A stretch of 64,000 nt of DNA from contig NC_092800.1 in the NCBI RefSeq assembly GCF_918797505.1, positions 40,715,430 to 40,779,429 of the forward strand, given 5' to 3'. A program made the translations under genes and the position numbers. Position 1 is the first letter of the stretch; every line of letters begins with the position of its first letter. Under the pieces are notes generated by a model. The model searched no databases. It had not been told where the DNA came from and was given only the letters and a program-made list of their open reading frames with translations. Source of the DNA: Bemisia tabaci. Its lineage: Eukaryota > Arthropoda > Insecta > Hemiptera > Aleyrodidae. Of this stretch, positions 44,015-53,395 are shown piece by piece.

Positions 44015-44308
44015 ATGGTCGTTTTAACAATAGTCTGGAAATTAGTTGATAACATTATCACAAAACTTATCGAGGTAATTGTAAGCCTCGAGTGTGGTGG
44101 GAGTCAACAAAATGATTGCAAATTGAATTATTCGATCATGCTTATCTTATATTGCTTTTTCATGCACCTCTTTTGTTTTTTCATCTACATTGATCGCGGC
44201 GTTAAACGTTGCCAAATTTCGATAGAAAACTTCAAGAATTCGAAGAGAGAAAAAAACAGTTCTGACAGTGACAACGTGACTGAAAGACTCATGCAGGTTT
44301 GTTTTTAA
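44015..44308 (+). other. Doubtful open frame with a hydrophobic segment
   Basis: The 97-codon frame has a strongly hydrophobic stretch (NYSIMLILYCFFMHLFCFFI), then a basic, Ser/Asp-rich tail. A donor-like CAG|GTTTGT sits at its end (44294-44302). The codons are AT-rich like the surroundings, so hydrophobicity could simply reflect T-rich DNA. A second hydrophobic frame follows in another register (44299-44523). Not supported as a gene without transcript data. Confidence 0.15.
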
Positions 44309-45699
44309 GTAAAAAAATGTTTAAACCTAACTATAAAATGATGGCTAATGAAATCATGTTGTTCAGTATAATCAAAGTTTGTTCAAATTTGCTGCTGATT
44401 ATGCATTTATTTTCAATATGCTGTATCATTTTAATTTACTGGAGTGAAACGGACCCATTTTACATCTTCATTGTTGATTTTTTAAAGATGACGCCTTCTT
44501 ATTGGAAGAATACAAATCTTTGACCGAGTTAGAAATAACAGGAGGTGTCGAAGTCTAAATTTGCGCTAGGACAAAAATTTTCGGCGTAGCCTTTAAATTG
44601 CTTCTAGTTATTTTATGGCAAGGCTAATGAGTCCCCCCCCCCCCCCCCGAAAAAAAATGGACCCAACGAACGAAGTGGTATAATTCCACCTCGGCAACTT
44701 CGAGGGTCAAATTTGAAGATTCCGCCTCTCAAAGTATTATTATGAGAAAAATCTAGAGGTTTTTTGTTCTTCACTTTTCTTGTTTTTTTTTTTTTCATGC
44801 TCCTTCACAAATATCGGAAATAGATGATTCGCTTGAGGGTTCACACCTGAGCTATCTATAAAACGTGTGGTTCCTTTCGGTAGACACTTTCCTTTTGTGA
44901 ATATTTCAGGTCATCAGAAAAAATCTACAATGGAAAAGTCAATATCTCAATTTTAAATTCCCATCATTATTAATTTAGATTCATGGGGGCATGACATTTA
45001 ATTACACCTTTCAAAAAATTGAATTATTCTATTGTATTATAAATATTTCTTAAAATGATAACACAGAACAGAAAACAGTCGCATCACGAAGGAGCCTCAA
45101 AAATTATATACATATTATATTTCTGGCCTATCTCAAAAATTGAAGGCGGGTTGTGAAGTGCGTACCTAACCTTCATTGCCTTCTCGCGTTAGTTTTGCTC
45201 CATCTGAATTTTTAGGAAGAAAACGCCAGTGGTTGTTATCTTTTGAAGGAACAATATCTATAGGTACAGCAACTCAACAGAAACACGTATATCTAGTATC
45301 ACCATACGGTTCATTCCATGCAATATTGTCGTTTTACAATAGTTATAGCATCCAACGAGACGACGCGAAAACCCACGAAGTCTGTTTCTGAGGTAATTTG
45401 CTCGTAATGAGTGTTTAGTAGATGAAAAGAGCAGCAATTAAACCACTTATTCAAGAAACATTCAACAAAGATTGCTCCCTGATGAGAGCGGAACGGAAAT
45501 AAAGTAGCACCAACTGTTGCATGGAACGTACCGGATTGCTGCTGCAGTAAGCTCAAGATCCCCGACAGCCGAACACAAATCATCGCAAGCACGAAGAGGA
45601 CAACATCGCAACAATAAAACTCCTTAAATTTACAAGAATGTTGAAATCTAGCAGGGGAAATCGAACGAAGTGGGTCAGTTGCGGGACGCACAGGATGGA
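44309..45699. other. Stretch without a recognisable gene
   Basis: AT-rich unique sequence with C16 at 44633-44648. Nothing identified. Confidence 0.4.
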
Positions 45700-46103
45700 A
45701 CACTTGTTAGGATTTGACGGGCGAATGGAGCTGGCGCCGTCGAAGCCAGAGCGCCTACGAGGGGGCGGGGGGAGGGGGTTCGCCGGGGGTTCCGGGGCGC
45801 ACGCGCCTCGTCGCCGGCCCCCACGCACTTTCCGTCGGGGACACTGGATCATTACTTGGGGTGGGTTGGGGTTGGGGGCGCGAGTGGGGGATGAGGCAGA
45901 GCGCCGCTCTTGTCCGGAGCCCCGGCCGCGTATCCTCGGTGGGTTCGACGAGCAGTTGCGTGGTTTCTGCACCTAACGGAGACTGGGCCTGAAACTGGAG
46001 CAGAATTGATATTTCTCAACCTCCCGCCGCGACCGCGGCCGCCCTGAAAGTACCATCCTTGGCCCTCTTCGGCTCCGCCACCCTCGAGAGCTTATGACAA
46101 TGG
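45700..46103 (+). promoter_or_regulatory. CpG-rich island ending at a splice donor; possible first exon
   Basis: The region is GC-rich with many CpG (CGCCGTCG, GCGCACGCGCC, CCGCCGCGACCGCGGCCGCC). It ends GCTTATGACAATGG|GTGAGTGATG, a near-ideal 5' splice site at 46103/46104 with two in-frame ATGs within the last 11 bases of the would-be exon. That arrangement is common for a first exon whose coding part starts just before intron 1. There is no TATA box. The 92-130-codon frames across it are compositional. It may instead be a GC-rich repeat. Confidence 0.28.
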
Positions 46104-46339
46104 GTGAGTGATGATGCCGCGCATGGATTAATTGTTCGGGTGACCCTGCCACCGGCTCCTGGTCTTGAGGAAGAAGGAGGAAAAGAAAAAGAAGAAGCGA
46201 TCCGATGAGGAGTGCGTCATGTCAGGGCCGCAACCCTGGATGGGCTCGGACACAGTAGAATACCATATGGACTTATGGAAAAGTCCCTTATGCCATAGGG
46301 ATACCACCACCAGGAGCACCATATGGACTGTTCACCGTG
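46104..46339. other. Stretch with a Lys/Glu-rich open frame
   Basis: The frame 46165-46404 begins in a purine-rich tract (RKKEEKKKKKRSDEE) and runs into the C-element array. Short inverted pieces (ACCATATGGACT at 46261 and 46319) suggest repeat origin. I do not support a gene. Confidence 0.3.
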
Positions 46340-46990
46340 TGGAAAATCCATTGGAAAGTTTTCATTTTTTCCTCGCGGAGAAAGAATTTCTGTTCGATCA
46401 ATAGGTACGACCAGACCGCATTCTGCAATAAGGAACCACTATATCTGGTTCATTTGAGAAAGGACGTAAGTGCCATTAGTTTTCCAATGCAGATCGGTGA
46501 TTTTATCAATGAGTTACAAATTGTAGTTCGTTTTTGCAAAATTAAAATATATTTAGATGGAAAATCCATTCGAAAATTATCATTTTTCCTCACGGAGAAA
46601 GATTTTCTGTTCGATCAATAGGTACAACTGGGCCGCAGTCTGCAATAAGGAACTACTATTTCTGGCTCATTAGAGAAACGACGTAAGTGCCATTAGTTTC
46701 CCATTACAGATGGGTGCTTTTGCGGATGAGTCACGAATTGTGGTTCCTTACTGCATAAAAAAGTCCCTATTAAGATGGAGAATCCATGCGAAAGAATGAT
46801 TTTTTCTTCTCATAGAAAGATTTTCTGTTGTTCATTATAGGTACAATCGGACCACATTCTGCAATAAGGAAATACTATTTCTGGCTCATTTCAGGAGCAG
46901 CATATGTGTCATTGGTTTCCCTATGCAGATAGGTGTTTTTATGGAAGAGCCAGAGATAGGTGTTCCTTATTGCGAAGTGCAATCCGACTA
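46340..46990 (+). repeat. Tandem array of three C elements, 218-bp period
   Basis: TGGAAAATCCATTSG starts units at 46340 and 46558, and TGGAGAATCCATGCG at 46776, exactly 218 bp apart each time. Each unit is a spacer of about 75 bp (ending AAAGAWTTTCTGTTCGATCA, ATAGGTACAA) plus a complete C palindrome (46411-46542, 46629-46766, 46848-46987). The last palindrome is best preserved (GGAAATACTATTTCTGGCTC against GAGCCAGAGATAGGTGTTCC). The spacer is thus duplicated together with the element: a MITE turned into a satellite-like array. Confidence 0.88.
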
Positions 46991-47485
46991 TAATAATTCC
47001 TGGGCGAGAATTTTCACTAAGTCAACAAGATTTCCCTCATTTTAAATGGCGTTGGACCGATTTAGATGTGGCTTTCCGGTTAGCTCAACGAGAATTCTCG
47101 TTACATTAATTACCCGGAAAATTGTTCTCAATGTTCGACATTAGGACGTTGCAGCTGAGACAAGATATTTTCAAATCGATTTTTCAGTGCTCCCTCTCAC
47201 AGACTCAGCACAACACTCTAGGACTCTGGGACTCTGGGTCAATTTAGATCAGAAGTTCACGGTCACATACGGTGTTGGGAGGGGGCTGGGGGAGGCAGTC
47301 AAATGATTGGTCTCCCCTCGGTCTCCAATCCCCTCCCCACCCCCACTTTAATTCCACTACATTAGACTCATGAGTTTGTGCTAGCTACAGCGCATGATGC
47401 TCTCACCTTCCTCAGTAGAGCCCCCCTCCCCCTCTCCTCAACAGCCCTGACCTATACCTAGTACCAAAGCAGAATCTAAAATTTC
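46991..47485. other. Stretch without a recognisable gene
   Basis: GC-richer at 47260-47450 with C-rich runs. Nothing identified. Confidence 0.4.
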
Positions 47486-47735
47486 TTCAAGGAGCGCTTT
47501 CAAATTACAAATTATTTAGTTCCATTTTGAACGTTCTTTGTAGCTTTGTGACGAAAGACACGATACATAGTTGGCCGGATTTATGCCAAAAGGAACTATG
47601 TACCCACAAAGTTTTTCAAGGAGCGGTTTCAAATTACACAAAATTCAGTTCCATTGTTTATAGGTTTGTGACGTAAGATAAGAAACATAGTTGGACAGAA
47701 TTACACCAAAAGGAACTGTGTACCCATAAATAAAT
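47486..47735 (+). repeat. Family K tandem pair, 129-bp period
   Basis: TTCAAGGAGCG starts at 47486 and 47615. Both units contain TTTCAAATTACA, TTCAGTTCCATT or its variant, GTTTGTGACG, ACATAGTTGG and CCAAAAGGAACTRTGTACCC. The block GCCAAAAGGAACTATGT also resembles the stem of hairpin B3 (GCCAAACGGAACTATGT), so K may derive from half of a B-type element. Confidence 0.75.
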
Positions 47736-47850
47736 AGAATCAAATGGGGGATAAGAAACAAACACGTCGTATGCACATTGAACATAGTTACTTCCTTTTG
47801 ATTGAAGGAATTTCTACATAGTTCCTTTCAGCATGAACATGCACAGTTAG

Positions 47851-47986
47851 AATACATTGTGTAACAATGAATTACTATTACTGGCATACTTTAGAAACAA
47901 CATAAGTGCCATCGGTATCCCTCAGCAGATAGGAGCTTCTAGAGATGGGCCAGAAATAGTGGTTCCTCATCGCAAAATGCAGTCCT
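47851..47986. mobile_element. Family C palindrome, copy C8
   Basis: The arms are TGTAACAATGAATTACTATT, ACTGGCATAC and the complement GGGCCAGAAATAGTGGTTCC, TCATCGCAAAATGCAGTCC. The core is AAGTGCCATCGGTATCCCTC, AGCAGATAGGAGCTTCT. Confidence 0.8.
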
Positions 47987-48228
47987 GTTGACAATTAGAT
48001 CTACATCTTACCTTAAAGTTGTGTGGTCTTGTTCGTTTTCTTCCCTTCAGAACATGATTGACTGTCAAACAAGGGTTATCTCTTCACTTTTCTTTGCGAT
48101 GAAGCAACATTGACCACACATTCTGAAACAAAAAGAAACGAAAATCTTAAAATCGAATTTTGATAAGCACTTGATTATTATTGAGTACTTCACAAATTAC
48201 AATTCAGGTATTGTATGGTTGAGACATA
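47987..48228. other. Stretch without a recognisable gene
   Basis: AT-rich unique sequence. Confidence 0.4.
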
Positions 48229-49113
48229 CAATTGATCGGGGCCGGATTCACCTACTTGCCGCCCATGGGCCACCTATATTTTGCCGCCCCCTTCTAATTC
48301 GTCTTGAAACTCGATAAAAACCGTCAAATGAACGTGCCAGCGGAGGAGGGGTGCATAAGACACATTTACTCGTGTTGAACACATTTTTTCCGAAAGCCCT
48401 GTCAACACCACTTGCGAAAGGTCACGGAACTTTCTGCGAAAGTCAAGTTTCGTAAACCTATCTCTAATGGACAAGGCCTTCCTTTCATAAGAAATGAACG
48501 AAAAAATTATGAAAGAACAAACACAAAATTTGGTTTAATGATTTTAACTTCCGCCGCTCCGCTGCGCCGCGCCGTGTTTGGCGCAATGCGTGTAGTAATT
48601 GTAGTATTCACGCAGTCTTGTAGGCGCTGTGCGTTTCACGCTGACCGCACTGTGTTCGGCGCAATGCGTAAAGTATTCATGCATTCTTGTAGGCGCTATC
48701 CGTTTCACGCTGACCGCAATGAACGCATTGTGTTTGATGCAATGCGTGAAGTATTCGTGCAGTCTTGCGGGCGCTAATATGTGTTACATGCCGCTCACCG
48801 CGTGGAGGGCTTCTCCTTTTCATCTCAAGTCCTCGTTATCATTTCTCTCTAAGTCGCGTCGTTCCAGGCCAAATTGCGTGTTTGGTCTCTCTCTTAACTC
48901 GACTTATTGAAGGTGCTGTCTCTTGTATCACTAAGAGACGACAAAATTAGAAATTACTTTACTCTCAGGAAATGAGAGATTTTGTCGCTTTTTCTCGTTT
49001 TTAATTTTGTTTTTATAAATTCGATTTTTTTTTTTTATACCTCCGCCCCTTAGATTTGCCGCCATGGGCCGCGGCCCATGTGGCCACCCCCTTAATCCGG
49101 CCCTGCAATTGAT
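48229..49113 (+). mobile_element. Family G hAT-like element G1 with target duplication
   Basis: The element runs 48237-49105 (869 bp) between two copies of CAATTGAT (48229-48236 and 49106-49113). Its ends are CGGGGCCGGATTCACC at the left and CTTAATCCGGCCCTG at the right; CAGGGCCGG is the expected end and the second base has mutated. Subterminal blocks with CCATGGGCC are also inverted. hAT-type ends and the 8-bp duplication agree. Inside are a conserved non-coding left arm, three tandem copies of a module of about 75 bp (48555-48785) and a right arm with GGTGCTGTCTCTTGTATCAC. There is no transposase. The 121- and 93-codon frames here are by-products of the module array. Confidence 0.88.
48555..48785 (+). 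repeat. Tandem modules inside G1
   Basis: Three diverged units of the form GGCGCAATGCGTGAAGTATT, CAYGCAKTCTTGTAGGCGCT, then RTSCGTTTCACGCTGACCGC. The same modules number three in G2, two in G3 and one in G4, so copy number varies between elements. The module resembles one arm of the H hairpin (GCGCAATGCGTGAAGTATCC...TTTGTAGGCGCC). Confidence 0.8.
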
Positions 49114-49174
49114 CCAACAAACCATCCCGGCAAACCATTGCCGTTGAGGCCATCTCAGGAACCAACCATCATAG

Positions 49175-49300
49175 AAATGCATGTTGTATCCAAATCCAAC
49201 TTCGTATTTTCTTCCCATTGTTTTACGCTAAGTGCATTATTCACATGCCAAAGTTCGTCTCTCGGAAAGTTTTTCAGTTTGTTCATATCGCGCTACAAAT
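49175..49300 (+). repeat. Family R partial copy
   Basis: TGTTGTATCCAAATCCAACT, TTTTACGCTAAGTGCATTAT, TCACATGCCAAAGTTCGTCT and CGGAAAGTTTTTCAGTT match the right half of R1, about 283 bp further on. The palindromic GGGTTCGAACCC is decayed here. Confidence 0.55.
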
Positions 49301-49329
49301 CTGTGCGACAGGAGCGTCCAAGTAGTTCA

Positions 49330-49580
49330 TCGAAATAGACGTTGCACTCAAGGAAAACACTAATTGCGTACGTGTCCTATCGCCCTATCGCGGAAACCGT
49401 GGGCACATCTCGGATTTCGCCCGCAAAATCGAAGGTATGCAACCCGGCCCACCGCGGAGTTCAAATAGTTGTATGTTGGGTTCGAACCCAACCTCGAATA
49501 TTTTACGTCTGTTTTACGCTCCGTGCATTCTTCAAATGCCGAGTTTATCGTTCGGAAAGGCATCTCAGTTAGTTTATTTC
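49330..49580 (+). repeat. Family R repeat with tRNA-like B box, copy R1
   Basis: Contains GTTGGGTTCGAACCCAAC (49475-49492), a perfect T-arm-like hairpin that includes a polymerase III B box (GGTTCGAACCC). It is preceded by AACCCGGCCCACCGCGGAGT, TCAAATAGTTGTAT and followed by TGCATTCTTCAAATGCCGAG, CGGAAAGGCATCTCAG. R2 (58572-58830) and R3 (60931-61070) share this layout. I cannot fold a full cloverleaf and see no clear A box, so it is a tRNA-related relic or SINE-like repeat, not a tRNA gene. Minus-strand frames containing YNYLNSAVG are by-products. Confidence 0.6.
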
Positions 49581-50181
49581 TCGTTTTTTGGTGCTAATGT
49601 TTTTTCTCTGTTAACTGAGGAGCCTAGAGGAAGTCATACGAATATTCCCGGATGATTCCAATTCCAAAGAGAGTAATGGAAAAGAAAATCGTCAACAGAT
49701 TCATCGACAGAATCATGAACAGAAAAATTACTTCAATAATTTTTTTATGGAAAAAAGACTGGGGAATAATTATTCTGCTTCACCTGGATATAACAAAAAT
49801 TAAAACATCAGTACCGCATCGGAAAATATAGTTCAATTGTAATCCTCTAGTCATTAGCATGACATTGTGCTTTCGACTTCTTTTTTTCTGAATAGCATTT
49901 CTTTAAGCTTCCTCGATTCTCATCAGGCTATGGTAGTGACACCGATTTCAGGGAGTTGGGGATCGAAGCCCCCTGATAAATGGTTGAAACCCTGAGAGTT
50001 CTTTCCCGTGCCGCAAATCAAAACGTATGTTCTAAACTTGTTGCCGCCCGCATTAAAATTATACTTCTCGATTGGTGATTATAATAAATTGTTTGCAGAA
50101 AGAACCGAAGCCAGAAATGAAGAATAAGAAAAGGCAAAGTAAATACAAATTACGCGATTGAGCTTTGTTATTAGTATATCT
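49581..50181. other. Stretch without a recognisable gene
   Basis: AT-rich unique sequence. Confidence 0.4.
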
Positions 50182-50433
50182 CTGCCGTGCTGAGGAAGAA
50201 CGTCGTATGAACATTCGAGAGTTGCCAAATTTCCTTCGATAAAATGTTAGTTTGGAGTAAAGTTTAGAATGTTTTTCCTTGAAATCTTCTGAAACTTTAG
50301 GAGAAATTACTTACAAAATTATCTGAAAAATTGAAAGGAAAATATTCACAAGTTTACCAGGTAATTCGAGTTATATCGAAGGAAACTTGGCAACGCCTTA
50401 AGGTTCATACGGCGTTTTTCCTTAGCACGACAG
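50182..50433. mobile_element. Family D element, copy 5 (full length)
   Basis: The ends are CTGCCGTGCTGAGGAAGAAC, GTCGTATGAACATTCGAGAG, TTGCCAAATTTCCTTCGATA at the left and the complement at the right (ATCGAAGGAAACTTGGCAAC, AAGGTTCATACGGCGTTTTT, CCTTAGCACGACAG). The 252 bp are AT-rich inside. This is the clearest D copy. Confidence 0.85.
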
Positions 50434-50997
50434 ATTTGGCCGAGTACCCGTGGCAGAAGAATAGCCGGCTAATCCATTAATACTGATTAATCACCCTAAT
50501 CTCGGGATCTCTGAGGTCTTCGAATGTTTTGAGCGTTCGAATCGATGACTGTCAAGGCCACTCTGTTTCCTGGCAGTCGAAATCCACTCGGGACAGACAG
50601 CGGCGCTGCAATACAGAATACAGCACAGCCTCAAACGCGAGGCGAGTTGGGACTTTAGAGCAGGTTGTCTGTCAAGTTCAACTCCCAAGTCCGCAATTTC
50701 ACGTTGCTTCAAGTCCTGTGCTGTGCCCGTGTGTGCGGGCACCGATGTCTAAGAGCACTTCAAATGACATCAAGCTTTATCCATAGACGCCAAATGAGCG
50801 GAATATCTCCGATTTTCATCAGGAGACGGAATTTTGCGATCAAAGATGATTGGAATTAAGGTGATTCGTCGCAATTTCTGGCGTGGTCGAGCTGGCGTGC
50901 GATATATCGCATCGATTATGTCAAAAGTCTTAGCAGATTCTGAATATTCGGTCAAAAAGGGAAGATAGCCCCTGCGCAAGAGCATAAAGAAACATTT
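50434..50997. other. Stretch without a recognisable gene
   Basis: Mixed composition. Overlapping frames of 64-85 codons on both strands (50491-50985) have no motif. Confidence 0.4.
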
Positions 50998-51146
50998 TTA
51001 ACCAAAAAAATGGCAAAATGTAGATAAATGAAAGGAGAATCTCATTTGGGGGGAAACAATCGCATTGGATTCATCGAATGCGAGTTTTTTTTTCCAAACA
51101 GGATTCTCCTTTCATTTCTCTAAATTTCGTCATTTTTTTGGTTTAG
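50998..51146. mobile_element. Family Q inverted-repeat element
   Basis: AACCAAAAAAATGGCAAAAT, GTAGATAAATGAAAGGAGAA, TC at the left pairs with GATTCTCCTTTCATTTCTCT, AAATTTCGTCATTTTTTTGG, TTTAGG at the right. The centre has GCATTGGATTCATCGAATGC. About 148 bp, one copy, sited just before the truncated left end of G2. Confidence 0.75.
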
Positions 51147-51188
51147 GATGATTCTTCAAGCTCACACACCAAGACGATCGTCCTCTTT

Positions 51189-51924
51189 TTGTCAAAACTA
51201 CTTGCAAAAGGTCACGGAATTTTCCGCGAAAGTCAAGTTTCGTAAACCTATCTCTAATGGACAAGGCCTTCCATTCATAAGAAATGAACGAAAAAATTAT
51301 GAAAGAACAAACAAAAAATTTGGTTTAATGATTTTAACTTCCGCCGCTGCGCCGCGCCGACCGCGCCTCACACACCGCACTGTTTGACGCAATGCGTGTA
51401 GTATTCGCGCAGTCTTGTAGGCGCTATGCGTTTCACGCTGACCGCACTGTGTTTGGCGCAATGCGTGAAGTATTTATGAATTCTTGTAGGTAGGCGCTAT
51501 CCGTTTCACGTTGACCGCAATGACCGCACTGTGTTTGATGCAATGCGTGAAGTATTCGTGCAGTCTTGTAGGCGCTAATATGTGTGCCGATCGCCGCGCC
51601 GAGGGCTCCTCCTTTTCATCTCAAGTCCACGTTATCATTTCTCTCCGAGTCACGCCGTTCCAGGCCAAATTGCGTTTTTGGTCTCTCTCTTAACTCGACT
51701 TATTGAAGGTGCTGTCTCTTGTATCACTAAGAGACGACAAAATTAGAAATTACTACACTCTCAGGAAATGAGAGATTTTGTCGCCTTTTCTCGTTTTTAA
51801 TTTTGTTTTTATAAATCCGATTTTTTTTTTATACCTACACTTTAAAAATTGCAAATTTTTGCCGCCCCTTAGATTTGCCACCATGGGCCGCGGCCCATGT
51901 GGCCACCCCCTTAATCCGGCCCTG
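51189..51924 (+). mobile_element. Family G element G2, left end missing
   Basis: It matches G1 from GTCAACACCACTTGC (here GTCAAAACTACTTGC) to the right end CTTAATCCGGCCCTG. The left approximately 190 bp of the element are absent. It carries three internal modules and a short extra AT-rich piece before the right end. No target duplication can be recognised. Confidence 0.82.
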
Positions 51925-53148
51925 GTGGATTTCACTGCGGAGCCCCCTTCTTCCCCTCACAACCCATCGAAGATTCCGCACTGCACTCAAATCACTCCGG
52001 TTCTTGCGGAGTGAATTAGGCGCCGGAGTGAAATGCACTCCTTATTTCGCGGGGAAATGTTTAATAGCATGTGCTGGGTGTATTAAAGCAATGAAAGTGC
52101 CAACTGAATGTATCCAAGTAGTTTGGAAGAACTTTGGAACATGCTCAAACTGGTACGAGCACCTATTACTACTACAAAAACTCGCAAGTTGCTTGTCACA
52201 TTTTTGAAGGCCAACTGGTCGGTAAACGTGAAGCACATCGCGGATCAATTCGAAATTTTCGGTGGTTGAAGTTCGTGGTACGACTTCGGACGAAACCATC
52301 AAAAAATTTCTGGGCCCGGGGGGGGGGGGGGGGGGGGTTGGACAATCGTCACTCATGTATATCACGAAAGCATTGTCAATCGTGAAAATTCGACCGGTTC
52401 GTGCCCTTGGAAAACATTGGGTCATATGATGTTTCAACTTTCATGTGTCATCATTACTCAGAACATGTGATTTTCTCCGCTGTGCCTTTTAACTCTTAAT
52501 GGACTCTGTTCAAAAAGAGAAAAATAAAAGCTTCGCACGCAACGGAAATAGAAATACCACGAATCATACACGTGCAGCCTGCTGCGGTGGAGCTCATAAA
52601 GGTTTCAAAAACCTAGGCTCCAGTTTGCCGTGTAGGTATATAAAGTTCTAAGCGCAACACGATGGTAACCCTTTGCCCGGAATTGAACACAAGCTTTTAG
52701 AGTTCTGACCTCAACGGTGGACGTTCAATAATATTCGAAGAATCAATCTCCATAATTTAGTCAAATCCTCTGCGCTGGGTTGGGATAGGATTGAAAATTT
52801 GCGCAGGGTTTGCCATTTTGACACCGTGTCACTGTGTGAAGATTTCCAGGGCCGAATAAATACTTACGGCATAACAGCCGTATTCATGGACTTGGCCGTC
52901 AGCCCTAATGGTAATGGTGCATCTGGAATTTGATGAGCGACAGGGGTAGGCTTTTCACCCCTTAATTGATCCAATCACGCGTATGAATAATATCGATGCG
53001 GGAACACACCTCCAGCTTGCAGGATATTGACCTTTTAAAATACCTCTGAAATACTTTTGACGTGATTTTTTACCACTTTAATGACATCAAATTTTAATGC
53101 TATGCAGCATCAAATTTAAATTTGATGATTTTGAGGCGAATGTGCATG
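51925..53148. other. Stretch without a recognisable gene
   Basis: Contains G20 at 52318-52337. 51985-52050 has repeated CACTCCGG/GGAGTGAA motifs in both orientations. The 110-, 131- and 83-codon frames across 51875-52437 overlap each other and the G run and are not supported. Confidence 0.4.
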
Positions 53149-53395
53149 CACTGAAAAAAAAAAAAAACTCCGGCCGTGGGAGCCGCAATTACGGGCTGTA
53201 TAGACACACCGTCCTTTCCGGGCTCAAAGGCCGAAAATTCCGGCTGCTGGAGGCGTAGCTTCGATTGCTCCGGGTTCAGAGGCCGAAGCTACGGCTCCAG
53301 CAGCCGGAATTTTCGGCCTTTGAGCCCGGAACGGACGGTATGTCTATATAGCCCGTAATTGCGGCTCCCACGGCCAGAGTTTTTTTTTCAGCGTG
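53149..53395. mobile_element. Family L long palindrome, copy L3 (GC-rich)
   Basis: The ends are CACTGAAAAAAAAAAAAAAC and GTTTTTTTTTCAGCGTG, flanked by TG on both sides. The arms pair almost perfectly for about 110 bp (CTCCGGCCGTGGGAGCCGCA, ATTACGGGCTGTATAGACA, CCGGGCTCAAAGGCCGAAAA, TTCCGGCTGCTGGAG, GTAGCTTC against their complements) around a loop of about 20 nt. The interior is GC-rich and unrelated to L1 and L2. RNA from either strand would be a long double-stranded hairpin. Confidence 0.9.

Noticed and set aside
45580..45992. 92-130-codon frames in the CpG island
   Set aside because: Three overlapping frames on both strands, Pro/Arg/Gly-rich. The splice donor lies beyond them, so they are not used as evidence of coding.
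48412..48777. 121-codon frame with repeated VKYSCILVGA-like segments in neighbouring frames
   Set aside because: The repetition comes from the DNA modules of the G element and recurs in different frames in other G copies.
49360..49563. Minus-strand frames containing YNYLNSAVGRVAY in several R copies
   Set aside because: Similar peptides simply reflect the conserved DNA around the T-arm-like hairpin. The frames are not kept open to a common start or stop.
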